A stretch of 64,000 bases of DNA. It comes from Pseudomonas poae. Its GTDB lineage: Bacteria > Pseudomonadota > Gammaproteobacteria > Pseudomonadales > Pseudomonadaceae. Position numbers and translations under genes: made by a program. The notes under the pieces are model-generated. The model was not told the DNA's origin. It did no database searches and saw only the letters and a list, made by a program, of their open reading frames with translations. Positions 56,822 through 64,000 of this stretch are shown here, piece by piece. Every line of letters begins with the position of its first letter. Positions within the stretch are counted from its first letter, which is position 1. The DNA lies in assembly GCA_028869255.1 (NCBI GenBank), contig CP110972.1, forward strand, positions 4,283,001 to 4,347,000, written 5' to 3'.

Positions 56822-57580
56822 TTACAGGCGTTGAATGGTCACGCTTCCCGCAGGCCCAGCCGGCCCCGGTTGCCCTTCCAAGCCCGGGCGGCCCTTCTCG
56901 CCGCCATCGGCGCGGTACACAACGCAGCCCTTGGATTGCCCGCCCTTGCCAGGCTTGCCCGCCGTGCCGGCCAAACCGCCAGCACCGCCGTCTACCCAGA
57001 CCTTGATATGGTCAGCCGGAAAATCCTGCGGCAGCTCTACCCGTACGGCCGCACCCGCCGCGCCCGGCAAACCATCGCCACCGTTGTCGCCATTGGCCCC
57101 ACGGCCCGCCGAGCCCCAGGTACAACCCGGGTCCACGCCGTTGGCGCCATCGAGCCCGGCATAACCCTGGGCACCGGCGCCGCCACGTGCGTCCACCGAC
57201 AGTTCTTCAGCGCTCAGTGAATTGATCCGCAAGGTCAGGTCACGCCCGGCTTTGGCCGGTTTTTCATGGGTGCCGGGGGCGCCCCGTGAGGTGATCTGGC
57301 TGCCGTGGTCCAGCTGGGCATGGCGCACCTGCAATTGCAGTGCAGTATTGCCGGGGACAATCGCAATGCGCGCATCACGGCCCAGGTGCAGCTCATCCAC
57401 GCTGACTTGGCTGATGTTGGCCGGGATCAGCAAGGTGCCGTAATCCGCCACCTCCAGGCGCTCCAGTTGCAACACGCTGGTGCTGTTGGGCAGGCGCATC
57501 AACGAGTTGGTTTCAACGCTGACGCTCTGGGCCAGGGCGACGGGGCTGACCAACACGGCCAACAGTAAAACCTTACGCAT
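56822..57580 (-). CDS. Exported protein with collagen-like Gly-rich region
   Basis: 252-aa protein with a signal peptide (MRKVLLLAVLVSPVALAQ). The first half has beta-type repeats (LEVADYGTLLIPANISQ, ARIAIVPGNTALQLQV). The second is rich in Gly-X-Y runs (GAGAQGYAGLDGANG, GLPGAAGAA, GGLAGTAGKPGKGGQSKG, GLEGQPGPAGPAG) reminiscent of bacterial collagen-like proteins. Two Cys (PGCTW, KGCVV) may pair. ATG at 57580 or the adjacent one at 57583, AGGAG upstream. Surface or matrix role is inferred. Confidence 0.75.
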   Translation of the reverse strand: MRKVLLLAVLVSPVALAQSVSVETNSLMRLPNSTSVLQLERLEVADYGTLLIPANISQVSVDELHLGRDARIAIVPGNTALQLQVRHAQLDHGSQITSRGAPGTHEKPAKAGRDLTLRINSLSAEELSVDARGGAGAQGYAGLDGANGVDPGCTWGSAGRGANGDNGGDGLPGAAGAAVRVELPQDFPADHIKVWVDGGAGGLAGTAGKPGKGGQSKGCVVYRADGGEKGRPGLEGQPGPAGPAGSVTIQRL

Positions 57581-57695
57581 CATGGGGCTCCTGACTGATT
57601 TCAATTTTTTCTTTGAACGCACAGTAACGACTTCTACAGGCGATTTGCCAGTGAAGGATCAAAAAACTTGAGATGGGGGTGTGGTTCGGCGGCAA

Positions 57696-57720
57696 TGCCC
57701 CTGTGGATTCCACAGGGGCA
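57696..57720. terminator. Hairpin between two envelope genes
   Basis: 11-bp perfect stem TGCCCCTGTGG / CCACAGGGGCA with a 3-nt loop, 7 nt after the OmpA gene stop on the minus strand; no T run. Confidence 0.5.
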
Positions 57721-57727
57721 AGGCGGG

Positions 57728-58426
57728 TCAGCGGTTGATCTGGATTTCCGTACGGCGGTTCAAGGCACGGCCATCAGCGGTTTTATTGTCGGCTACCGGA
57801 TGGCTTTCACCCGCACCGGTCACAGACACAAAGTTACTGCGAGGCACGCCGGCGCCGACCAGATAATCGGTGACCGAGTGGGCGCGTTTTTCCGAAAGTC
57901 TCTGGTTATAGGCGTCATTGCCCACGCTGTCGGTGTGGCCGCTGACCCGCAACTGGGCGCTCGGGGCTTCCTGTTTCAGGCGCGTGGCGATGGTATCAAG
58001 CTTGGTTTTATCCGCCGCCGTCAACTTGGCCGAGTCGAACTGGAAGTGCACATCGCGAATCACGATGGTTTCTTCCTTGACCACCACCACCTCCTCTACC
58101 ACCGCCGCCGCCGGTGGTGCAGGTGGGCAGCCATTGACGTCGACCTGCACGCCTTTCGGAGTGCCCGGGCACTTGTCGCGGCTGTCCGGCACGCCATCAC
58201 CGTCTTCGTCGCCATCACCATTCACCCAGCAATAGGCTCCGGCCATACCGCCGATCAACAACGCGCCATAGCCTGCATAGGCCGAGCTTTCAGTGGCACC
58301 GATCGCGGCACCGGTCACACCGCCAACGGCGGCGCAGGTGGGCCAGTCGGTTTTTTGCAAACCTGCGCAACCTGTCAATACTCCGGTTAGCAGAACCAAG
58401 GGTAGAGCTGTCCGCATGATGCTCAT
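57728..58426 (-). CDS. OmpA-family lipoprotein
   Basis: 232-aa lipoprotein: signal MSIMRTALPLVLLTGVLTGC, glycine-zipper helix (GGVTGAAIGATESSAYAGYG), a calcium-type DxDGDGVPDSRDKCPGT (TSP3-like) repeat and a C-terminal OmpA domain (RDVHFQFDSAKLTAADK, GHTDSVGNDAYNQRLS, ALNRRTEIQI). Links outer membrane to peptidoglycan. Same strand as, and upstream of, the collagen-like gene, with a hairpin between. Confidence 0.9.
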   Translation of the reverse strand: MSIMRTALPLVLLTGVLTGCAGLQKTDWPTCAAVGGVTGAAIGATESSAYAGYGALLIGGMAGAYCWVNGDGDEDGDGVPDSRDKCPGTPKGVQVDVNGCPPAPPAAAVVEEVVVVKEETIVIRDVHFQFDSAKLTAADKTKLDTIATRLKQEAPSAQLRVSGHTDSVGNDAYNQRLSEKRAHSVTDYLVGAGVPRSNFVSVTGAGESHPVADNKTADGRALNRRTEIQINR

Positions 58427-58616
58427 CTGATTTCTCCTGAGGGGATCGGCGGGGGCCGATGGGTGGAGTAAAGACGGCTCTTTTCATCTGCGCCAGTACG
58501 CCACACCCCCGGATTCATTGAGGATGATCGCACTTGTAGGATTTTTCGCCGCCGCCCGCTCTAGGCCCGCACGCTCAGCCGCGCTAGTCTCTACGGTCCT
58601 GATGTGAGGATCTTCG

Positions 58617-59114
58617 ATGACCGCTGGTATTTCTTCCCGTACGCCCCAACAAGCCTTGGCTGCCCTGCTGGATCTGCACCAGCCCAAACGCCTGTTGCTG
58701 TTGGGCGCCAGCCAGTTTCCCGCACTGGATGCGTTCAAGGCGGCCCATCCGGACACACAGGTCTCGGTGGCGGTGCCTGGGCCTTTGCCGGCGGAGCTTG
58801 CCGCGCAGCGTTTTGACCTGGCGCTGGTGGTGGACTGCCTGGAGCACCTGTCAAAACCACAAGGCCTGACCCTGCTCGGCGGCATTCGCAACCTCAATGC
58901 CAGCCGCATTGCGGTGCTGGTGGACCTGGGCGCCTGCGACTGGAAGGACACCGACTTTTTCTCCCTGGCGCTGCAGGCCGGCGAGCGGTTCCAGCGCGAG
59001 GAACAGGTTCTGACCCTGTTTACCTATGATCTGCTTGACTATAAGCAAGTGCCGGACTGGCTCAACGCCCGCTTCTGGGCCAACCCGGAAAACTTTGGAA
59101 AGTATTGGTGGTAA
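58617..59114 (+). CDS. DUF6231 family protein
   Basis: 165-aa protein conserved in Pseudomonas next to ychJ. It has a Rossmann-like layout: [55 protein letters not shown], and a C-terminus ending [12 protein letters not shown]. It looks like a shrunken methyltransferase fold without a clear SAM motif. Function unknown. Stops 4 nt before the ychJ start. Confidence 0.85.
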   Translation: MTAGISSRTPQQALAALLDLHQPKRLLLLGASQFPALDAFKAAHPDTQVSVAVPGPLPAELAAQRFDLALVVDCLEHLSKPQGLTLLGGIRNLNASRIAVLVDLGACDWKDTDFFSLALQAGERFQREEQVLTLFTYDLLDYKQVPDWLNARFWANPENFGKYWW

Positions 59115-59118
59115 CCCG

Positions 59119-59601
59119 ATGAGTACATCCATTTGCCCCTGCGGCAGCGGCAACCTGCTGGATGCCTGCTGCGGCCATTATCACGCCGGCCACCCGGCCC
59201 CGTGCGCCAGCGCCCTGATGCGCTCGCGCTACAGCGCTTACGTGCTGGGCCTGGTGGACTATCTGGTGGCCACGACCCTGCCCGCGCAACAGGCCGGGCT
59301 GGACCGCGACGCCATCGCAGCCTGGAGCGCCCAAAGCACCTGGCTTGGCCTTGAGGTGGAAAGCTCCGAGGTATTTGGCGGCCAGCCAGAGCATGCCTTT
59401 GTAACCTTTACCGCACGCTGGCATGACGCCACTGGCGAACATAGCCACCGCGAGCAGTCCTCTTTCGTACAGAATGATGGGCGCTGGTACTTCATCGACC
59501 CGACTGTGGAAGTGAAGGCGGGCCGCAACGATGCGTGCCTGTGCGGCAGTGGTCAAAAATTCAAGAAGTGTTGCCACAATTACCTACAAGATCACAGGTA
59601 G
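59119..59601 (+). CDS. ychJ: YchJ family protein (SEC-C motifs at both ends)
   Basis: 160-aa protein with an N-terminal SEC-C zinc motif ([17 protein letters not shown]), a central NTF2-like domain ([20 protein letters not shown]) and a C-terminal SEC-C motif ([13 protein letters not shown]). Function not established. Only ~13 nt separate its stop from the recombinase gene of the mobile element, and the last residues (HNYLQDHR) may be supplied by the element, making the 3' end a likely attachment site. Confidence 0.9.
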   Translation: MSTSICPCGSGNLLDACCGHYHAGHPAPCASALMRSRYSAYVLGLVDYLVATTLPAQQAGLDRDAIAAWSAQSTWLGLEVESSEVFGGQPEHAFVTFTARWHDATGEHSHREQSSFVQNDGRWYFIDPTVEVKAGRNDACLCGSGQKFKKCCHNYLQDHR

Positions 59602-59614
59602 GGCAGTCTCCAGC

Positions 59615-61333
59615 ATGGGCAAGGTTTTCAGTTACATCAGATTCAGCAGTGCAAAGCAGTCAGCAGGCGACAGCTACGCCAGACAGGTGAAGGCGGCAAA
59701 GGCGTTCTGCGACGAACACAGCCTTGAACTGGCCGATCCCCGTGATTACCTTTTCTTCGACTCTGGCCGCAGTGCGTATAAAGGAAGACACCTCGACGAT
59801 ACGGGCGAGCTAGCGCGATTCCTGACCTACGTTGAAGACGGGACGATTCCGGCGGGCAGCTATCTGGTAGTTGAGTCTCTGGATCGACTTTCGCGTGAGC
59901 GCGTGCGTGACGCCCTCCCAAGGTTCCTTGACCTGCTCACCAAGGGCATTAACGTCTACACCAGCACAGACAAACGCCTTTACACCCGCGACTACAACGA
60001 AATTGACCTGATCATTTCGATCATCTCCATGTCACGTGCACATGAGGAAAGCGCCACCAAGGGAAAGCGTGTTTCTTCTGCATGGCGTAACAAACAGAAA
60101 GACGCCCGCGACACCGGTAAACCTCTCGGCAAGCTCCGTCCCTTGTGGCTGGACGTTACTCCAGATGGCTACGTACTGAACCCGGAAAAGGCTGATGTAG
60201 TCCGCCGAATCTTCGACCTTTCTACCAAGGGCCACGGCTCACGCATCATCGCTGCGACACTGAATCAGGAAGGTATCCCCGCATTCAGTGCAGGACGCAA
60301 AAACGTCTCTGGTTTGTGGGGATTTTCAACCGTGCGTCACATCCTCGACAGCAGGACTACCCTCGGAGAGTATCAGCCGCACATCTTCATAGACGGTAAA
60401 CGAACTCCAGATGGCGACCCCATCAAGGGACAGTTCCCGGCTGTCGTTACTGAGGATGAGTTCTACTTAGCTCATGCCGCCCGCACGTCACGCAAAACAC
60501 ACACCGTTACGCGCACCACCGCCAATTTCAACGTGCTCGCTGGCATCTTCAACTGCTACAAATGTGGCTCAGCCATGCACCTACAAGGTCAGCATGGCCG
60601 CAAGTATTACAAGTGCTCCAAGACGACAAAGGGTATGTGTAACGCTGGCATCATCAGCGCCCCTCGCTCCGAGGCTGTCTTCAAAGAGTTGTTAGCCAAG
60701 GTCGATAGCCTGTCGCTGGTGCAAGACAGTTCAGGCAGCTTGCGAAAATCGCTACAGGTGATCGAAGGCCGTATTTCTGAATTCAAAGCACGTCAGGACG
60801 AAGCAGAAGCTTCCCACGCTGAGTTCCCATCCCGGATAACCGCAAAGTTGCTTAGTGAACTGGAATCAAGCATCACCACCTTAGAATCCGAGCACGCAGC
60901 CCTCTCTGAACAGTTGGTCGCGGACAGGGTGATAAGCAAAGATGACTTTTTTGAAAAGCTCGACCTTGTGACGTTTGAAGGGAGAGCAGCGGCTAACAAC
61001 CTGATCAAGCGGCTTGGCCTCTTCATCTTCGCCAGTAAGAACGGCAGAACAGACGAGGTATATTGGGTAAGCAAGAGCGATGTTCCACCGCTACCGTTTA
61101 GTTCAGAGTCTGAAAATTTACTGTTTTACTTCATACACCGGGGTAACGAAATCCGCTTCGAAGCTATGTACGACGAATATGTTGATCTTCAAGTTACTCA
61201 GGGCGAGATTAATGAAGTGGAAGCGATCTTTGCCAAAACTGAATCATGGGACGATTTACCGCCCCATCTCTTGGCAATGTGGAAAGCCAAACACGGTGTA
61301 ATCACAGAAGACTCAGCCGACGACAGTACCTAG
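59615..61333 (+). CDS. Large serine recombinase (integrase)
   Basis: 572-aa large serine recombinase. The N-terminal resolvase domain has SYIRFSSAKQSAGDS (catalytic Ser ~11) and VVESLDRLSRERVRDAL. A recombinase domain follows (RIFDLSTKGHGSRIIAATLN), then a zinc ribbon (CYKCGSAMH ... YYKCSKTTKGMC) and a coiled coil (~380-460, EGRISEFKARQDEAEASHAE). Such enzymes integrate and excise phages and islands at short sites without host factors. Start at 59615, since the upstream frame overlaps ychJ. More A+T than the host genes. Recognised as the element's integrase by place and type. Confidence 0.93.
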   Translation: MGKVFSYIRFSSAKQSAGDSYARQVKAAKAFCDEHSLELADPRDYLFFDSGRSAYKGRHLDDTGELARFLTYVEDGTIPAGSYLVVESLDRLSRERVRDALPRFLDLLTKGINVYTSTDKRLYTRDYNEIDLIISIISMSRAHEESATKGKRVSSAWRNKQKDARDTGKPLGKLRPLWLDVTPDGYVLNPEKADVVRRIFDLSTKGHGSRIIAATLNQEGIPAFSAGRKNVSGLWGFSTVRHILDSRTTLGEYQPHIFIDGKRTPDGDPIKGQFPAVVTEDEFYLAHAARTSRKTHTVTRTTANFNVLAGIFNCYKCGSAMHLQGQHGRKYYKCSKTTKGMCNAGIISAPRSEAVFKELLAKVDSLSLVQDSSGSLRKSLQVIEGRISEFKARQDEAEASHAEFPSRITAKLLSELESSITTLESEHAALSEQLVADRVISKDDFFEKLDLVTFEGRAAANNLIKRLGLFIFASKNGRTDEVYWVSKSDVPPLPFSSESENLLFYFIHRGNEIRFEAMYDEYVDLQVTQGEINEVEAIFAKTESWDDLPPHLLAMWKAKHGVITEDSADDST

Positions 61334-61353
61334 CAAGTTTAAAACCCTCCATA

Positions 61354-61386
61354 GGCTCTACAGGGACACTTCAACCTTGTAGAGCC
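61354..61386. terminator. Hairpin after the recombinase
   Basis: 9-bp perfect stem GGCTCTACA / TGTAGAGCC with a 15-nt loop, 20 nt past the stop; no T run. The TGTAGA half recurs at the promoter at 61557. Confidence 0.45.
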
Positions 61387-61556
61387 GCAACTAGCCTCAC
61401 CCTCTCCCGAAGCCCTCCACGCTCGCTCATGAGCGCTTATTGCTGTGCTCTACTACTACTAACCAGCGTGAGAGAGATCAGCCACCAGTACACTTTCGCA
61501 GCCCTCACCACTTAACAGTTAATTCATCACAAAGCAACTAAAAGTGAGGATTTTAC

Positions 61557-61584
61557 TTGACAAAATAGAAACATACTGTAGAAT
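61557..61584 (+). promoter_or_regulatory. Strong sigma-70 promoter in the element
   Basis: TTGACA (61557-61562), 16-nt spacer, TAGAAT (61579-61584). The best-matching promoter in the window; it reads into the 61591-61942 stretch. Confidence 0.8.
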
Positions 61585-61615
61585 ATTAATTGTAGAGGAC
61601 GATTGTTTTCTACAA
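61577..61615 (+). promoter_or_regulatory. TGTAGA motif cluster at the promoter
   Basis: TGTAGA at 61577-61582 (over the -10) and 61591-61596, with its inverse TCTACA at 61609-61614; the last two form a TTGTAGA / TCTACAA inverted repeat. Possible repressor operators. Confidence 0.45.
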
Positions 61616-61942
61616 CTCTTACACCCCCAGAATTACACCCTCTTTGATTGCCTCACTCGCTTTTACCCTCCAGTTTCGCAATCAAACACGCGGTGATCGT
61701 TTACACACCACCAGAAATCAGAGCAGAGTCCACAGTCCTCATTGCTGGATCACTTGCTCCCCAAACTTTCCCTTCGCAATGCCTTTCGCTAGATGGGCAT
61801 GGTGTGGTCTCCGCCCAGTAGATTCGCGAAACACTGGCAACTACTTCTTAGCAAACTAAATTCCGACGACACACATCAGCGTCGAAATGTCATACCTCCT
61901 ATATATGACCTTTAAAGAGGTGGCTTCGGCCACTTCTTTTTT
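61591..61942 (+). ncRNA. Candidate ~350-nt non-coding transcript
   Basis: From the predicted start of the 61557 promoter to the UUCG terminator at 61917. The only readings inside lack a ribosome binding site and known similarity. It holds hairpins TTGTAGA / TCTACAA near the 5' end and CGACG / CGTCG near 61865-61885. It may instead be the 5' leader of the 61976 gene if the terminator is conditional. Confidence 0.4.
61917..61942 (+). terminator. UUCG-loop terminator
   Basis: GAGGTGGC-TTCG-GCCACTTC followed by six Ts, 34 nt before the start of the CxxC gene. Confidence 0.85.
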
Positions 61943-61975
61943 CCCAATTTCCGATTTCTCACAAGAGGCCAACTA

Positions 61976-62146
61976 ATGAAAGTGCCAGAAAAAGCAACTT
62001 CCCTGCTACAAAGGTGTGCCGTTTGCGGCAAACCGATTATCACCAGCTACATGCTAATGAAGCCACGCTATTGTTCTCATTCTCACTACATGCAAGCGTG
62101 GCGATTGAAGCAGAAAGCGAAGAAAGCAGAACAAGTAGCAGCGTAA
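61976..62146 (+). CDS. Small CxxC protein of the element
   Basis: 56-aa protein with LLQRCAVCGKPIITSYM and PRYCSHSHYMQAWRLK, so two pairs of possible metal ligands (CxxC, and C-x-H-x-H), then a Lys/Ala-rich basic tail (KQKAKKAEQVAA). Looks like a small zinc-ribbon DNA- or RNA-binding protein of phage type. Ribosome binding site AGAGG 8 nt before the ATG. Preceded by a terminator, followed 68 nt later by the next gene. Not recognised further. Confidence 0.7.
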   Translation: MKVPEKATSLLQRCAVCGKPIITSYMLMKPRYCSHSHYMQAWRLKQKAKKAEQVAA

Positions 62147-62214
62147 CACCCCCCGCTAGACACTCCGCCATTACAGCACAGAACCCTAACACACCTACCA
62201 AAGGAATCTAAGAT

Positions 62215-62751
62215 ATGAAAAAGTATGATTTGACTACGACCCGTAAAGTCGTAGCCTCTGAGAAAGCCGAATACATCAAAGCGGCAATTGAGTTTGCCCG
62301 CAACTCCCCCGCTCCAGTTTACGAAGGTAGCCGCCAGCCAACCCGCTCTATCCTCTTCACAGTGCTGACGCCATACGATGGCATGACCAAGTATGCCAAA
62401 CTGGCTAGCGAAGGTTGGGAGCTAGACATTAACTATAAGTATCAAATGGTCAAACTCAATGACCGTGCCCCGCTCCAGTTTGCAGCTCTGGCACCCCACA
62501 ACTACTTTGACGAGCATCTAATGCCAACCATCGCCATGAGTGCAGAAGCAGCGTACGAACGCGAAGTGGCCGAGCATAATAAACTAGTTGCCCGTGGAAA
62601 GGCTGATGCCCAACACCGCGAAGTGATCAAGGCTCGCATCATCGCTGAGAAAGAAGCCGAGTTGAACGCCGAAGTTGATCGCCAAATCAGAGGTAACAAG
62701 CAGCGTCCAAACTATGAAGCCCTGATGAACAGTGGCTTTGCTGACGCTTAA
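62215..62751 (+). CDS. Hypothetical protein of the element
   Basis: 178-aa soluble protein starting MKKYDLTTTRKVVASEKAEY. First ~100 residues mixed alpha/beta (LFTVLTPYDGMTKYAKLASE, WELDINYKYQMVKL), then a long charged helix (~110-165, REVAEHNKLVARGKADAQHR). Not recognised. Its place just before the tail gene suggests a structural or tail-assembly protein. AAGGA upstream of the ATG. A hairpin with T run follows at 62769. Confidence 0.7.
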   Translation: MKKYDLTTTRKVVASEKAEYIKAAIEFARNSPAPVYEGSRQPTRSILFTVLTPYDGMTKYAKLASEGWELDINYKYQMVKLNDRAPLQFAALAPHNYFDEHLMPTIAMSAEAAYEREVAEHNKLVARGKADAQHREVIKARIIAEKEAELNAEVDRQIRGNKQRPNYEALMNSGFADA

Positions 62752-62768
62752 TAACATCGCAGAAGAAC

Positions 62769-62790
62769 AAGGGGGCCAAGTGCCCCTTTT
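62769..62790 (+). terminator. Hairpin terminator
   Basis: AAGGGG / CCCCTT stem with inner GC pair, ending in TTTT, between the 178-aa gene and the tape-measure gene. Confidence 0.75.
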
Positions 62791-62808
62791 CGTATTTAGG
62801 AGATTCGT

Positions 62809-64000
62809 ATGTTAAACGAAGAGGTAGCCCGCCTAACAGGTAAACTGATTTTCAACGTGCAGGGACTTCAAACCCTTGCCAACTTCCAGAAGCGACTACA
62901 GTCAGCCCAGACTAAAGTTAACGGACTCGCAATGGCAGTTAGCAAACTGCATACCGCACTGGCAAAGACTTTGAAAATCAAAGTAGACACAAGTCAGGTG
63001 GACAAGTCTAAGGCCAAGCTTGAAAGTGCAATCAAGCGTCAGGCAGCCGCTGAGGCCGCTTTATCCAACCAGCAGCGTAAGACGTTCGCCGCTGAGATCA
63101 CCCAATCTAAGTTGAGGTATGCCGGGACCAAGGCTCAGGCCCAGCTCAACACAGCAGCCCTCGCCAGCCAAAAGCAAGGCGCCATCGTGGCAGCCAAGGC
63201 AGCGGCAAGCACTACAGCAGGTGGAGTCGCCACCAAGAGCCAACTGGCAAGCCAGAACGCTATCACGGCCTCCGTGGCCCGCCAGACCCGATTGCAAGCT
63301 ATCCAACAGAAGCTAGCCGCCGCCACCCAGAAAGCGGCAAACGCGCACCTTGCCAGCCAAGGTAAGTTGCAAAGGATTCAGCAGCAGATTAACCACGGCC
63401 AGCAGCAAGCTCACCTTCGCGCCCAACGTGCGGCAACTCAGCAGGCGGCAGCTCAACAGACAGCCGCCAACAAGACTCAAGGCAGCACCCAGAGCGCTCA
63501 ACGCTTCCAATGGGCACAGCAACGGCACCAAGCGTGGCAAGCCCGACAGAACGCTCCACGCTCATCACCGGGCGCCGGGATTGGAGGTAGTGGTATCGGT
63601 GGTGTTCTCGCCCTGGGCGGGATGATCGGCGGAATCGGGATTGCAGTGTCTGCCTTGAATGGCCTGATTGGTAAACTCGGGGAGCGCGTCGAAGAACGGA
63701 AAGAGAACGTCAAGGGTGCAGAAGCCTTTAACTCGAACTTCACCGCTATCAGTCGTGATCCAGCCCAGCAAAAACTTTGGCGAGACGAGTACATCAAGGC
63801 CGCTAACGACAGCGGCACCAATATCGACAATGACAGTGCTAAAGATTTTCGTAACTTCGTGATGGCCCAACTTGCCTATGGTAAGAAGCCCGACGGAATC
63901 ATGAAAGACTACAAACTTCGCCAACAGGTATTCGCTATCAGTGGTGCAAGTAAAGACGATGCGAAGGAGCTGAACAAGCAACTTGGTCAGATGGCAAGCG
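62809..64000 (+). CDS. Tape-measure-like tail protein (partial, runs off the window)
   Basis: Open from ATG 62809 to the window end, 397 codons so far. Starts MLNEEVARLTGKLIFNVQGL, then a long Gln/Ala/Lys-rich coiled coil (~residues 20-245, many QQ, AAQ and SQ steps). A Gly-rich hydrophobic stretch follows (GIGGVLALGGMIGGIGIAVS, ~265-285), then a charged section (ERKENVKGAEAFNSNFTAIS). Long coiled coil plus hydrophobic segment is typical of phage tail tape-measure proteins, which set tail length and help DNA entry. GGAG lies before the ATG. No capsid gene precedes it in the window. Confidence 0.75.
   Translation, partial: MLNEEVARLTGKLIFNVQGLQTLANFQKRLQSAQTKVNGLAMAVSKLHTALAKTLKIKVDTSQVDKSKAKLESAIKRQAAAEAALSNQQRKTFAAEITQSKLRYAGTKAQAQLNTAALASQKQGAIVAAKAAASTTAGGVATKSQLASQNAITASVARQTRLQAIQQKLAAATQKAANAHLASQGKLQRIQQQINHGQQQAHLRAQRAATQQAAAQQTAANKTQGSTQSAQRFQWAQQRHQAWQARQNAPRSSPGAGIGGSGIGGVLALGGMIGGIGIAVSALNGLIGKLGERVEERKENVKGAEAFNSNFTAISRDPAQQKLWRDEYIKAANDSGTNIDNDSAKDFRNFVMAQLAYGKKPDGIMKDYKLRQQVFAISGASKDDAKELNKQLGQMAS

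Larger units (their letters stand above)
59615..64000 (+). mobile_element. Left part of an integrated element, probably prophage
   Basis: Starts at the 3' end of ychJ with the serine recombinase. All genes are on the plus strand with lower GC, several small and unknown, then a tape-measure-like tail protein. The right end lies outside the window, so neither att repeat nor full content can be given. Confidence 0.8.

Noticed and set aside
61644..61859. 71-codon open frame in the gene-less part of the element
   Set aside because: No ribosome binding site, non-ATG start, odd composition; kept as part of a possible ncRNA or leader.

Overview
The window looks like chromosome of a Pseudomonas of the fluorescens group. 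It is GC-rich, the gene content is typical (pca cluster, braCDEFG-type transporter, RapA, PdxH, DinG, DUF6231-YchJ), and the intergenic gaps carry many REP doublets of three sequence classes plus a pair of longer Pseudomonas-type intergenic repeats. No rRNA, tRNA or CRISPR array was recognised.

Layout. 0.04-2.3 kb: an unknown protein with an internal duplication and a NodB-type deacetylase lipoprotein. 2.4-13.5 kb: a contiguous minus-strand beta-ketoadipate cluster, in transcription order pcaR-pcaK-pcaI-J-F-H-G-transporter-pcaB-pcaD-pcaC, which takes up 4-hydroxybenzoate/protocatechuate and converts protocatechuate to succinyl-CoA and acetyl-CoA. Paired PcaR-like boxes with the same 19-bp spacing lie before pcaI and before pcaR. 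13.9-15.9 kb: a small conserved gene and pitA (phosphate transport), broken by one missing base in a G run. 16-16.8 kb: two inverted copies of a long structured repeat around a REP doublet. 16.9-17.0 kb: a 38-codon ccoM gene for a cbb3 oxidase subunit, with an Anr/FNR-type box and a terminator. 17.4-20.1 kb: LysR regulator, RidA protein and a frameshifted class-V PLP enzyme. 20.6-31.5 kb: rapA, an MFS transporter, a YkgJ cysteine-cluster protein, an MHYT-GGDEF-EAL protein, an orphan tubulin/FtsZ-superfamily protein and a DxD glycosyltransferase-like protein. 32.4-37.4 kb: a branched-chain amino-acid ABC transporter operon (livKHMGF/braCDEFG). 37.7-40.1 kb: a bufferin-type RiPP operon (DUF2282 precursor, DUF692 MNIO enzyme, DUF2063 partner, DoxX), with frameshifts in the second and third genes. 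40.1-59.6 kb: core and envelope genes, including nhaA, pdxH, two OmpA-type lipoproteins, an agarase-like glycosidase, dinG, a collagen-like exported protein and ychJ. 59.6-64 kb: left end of a mobile element, probably a prophage, next to ychJ. It has a large serine recombinase, a promoter-hairpins-terminator stretch without a convincing ORF, a 56-aa CxxC protein, an unknown 178-aa protein and a tape-measure-like protein that runs off the window.

Five genes (pitA, the class-V PLP enzyme, the DUF2288 gene, bufB, bufC) each need exactly one base added or removed to restore a full-length family member, four of them in G/C runs. Sequencing or assembly error is the simplest explanation, but it has to be checked because two of the five are in the same RiPP operon.
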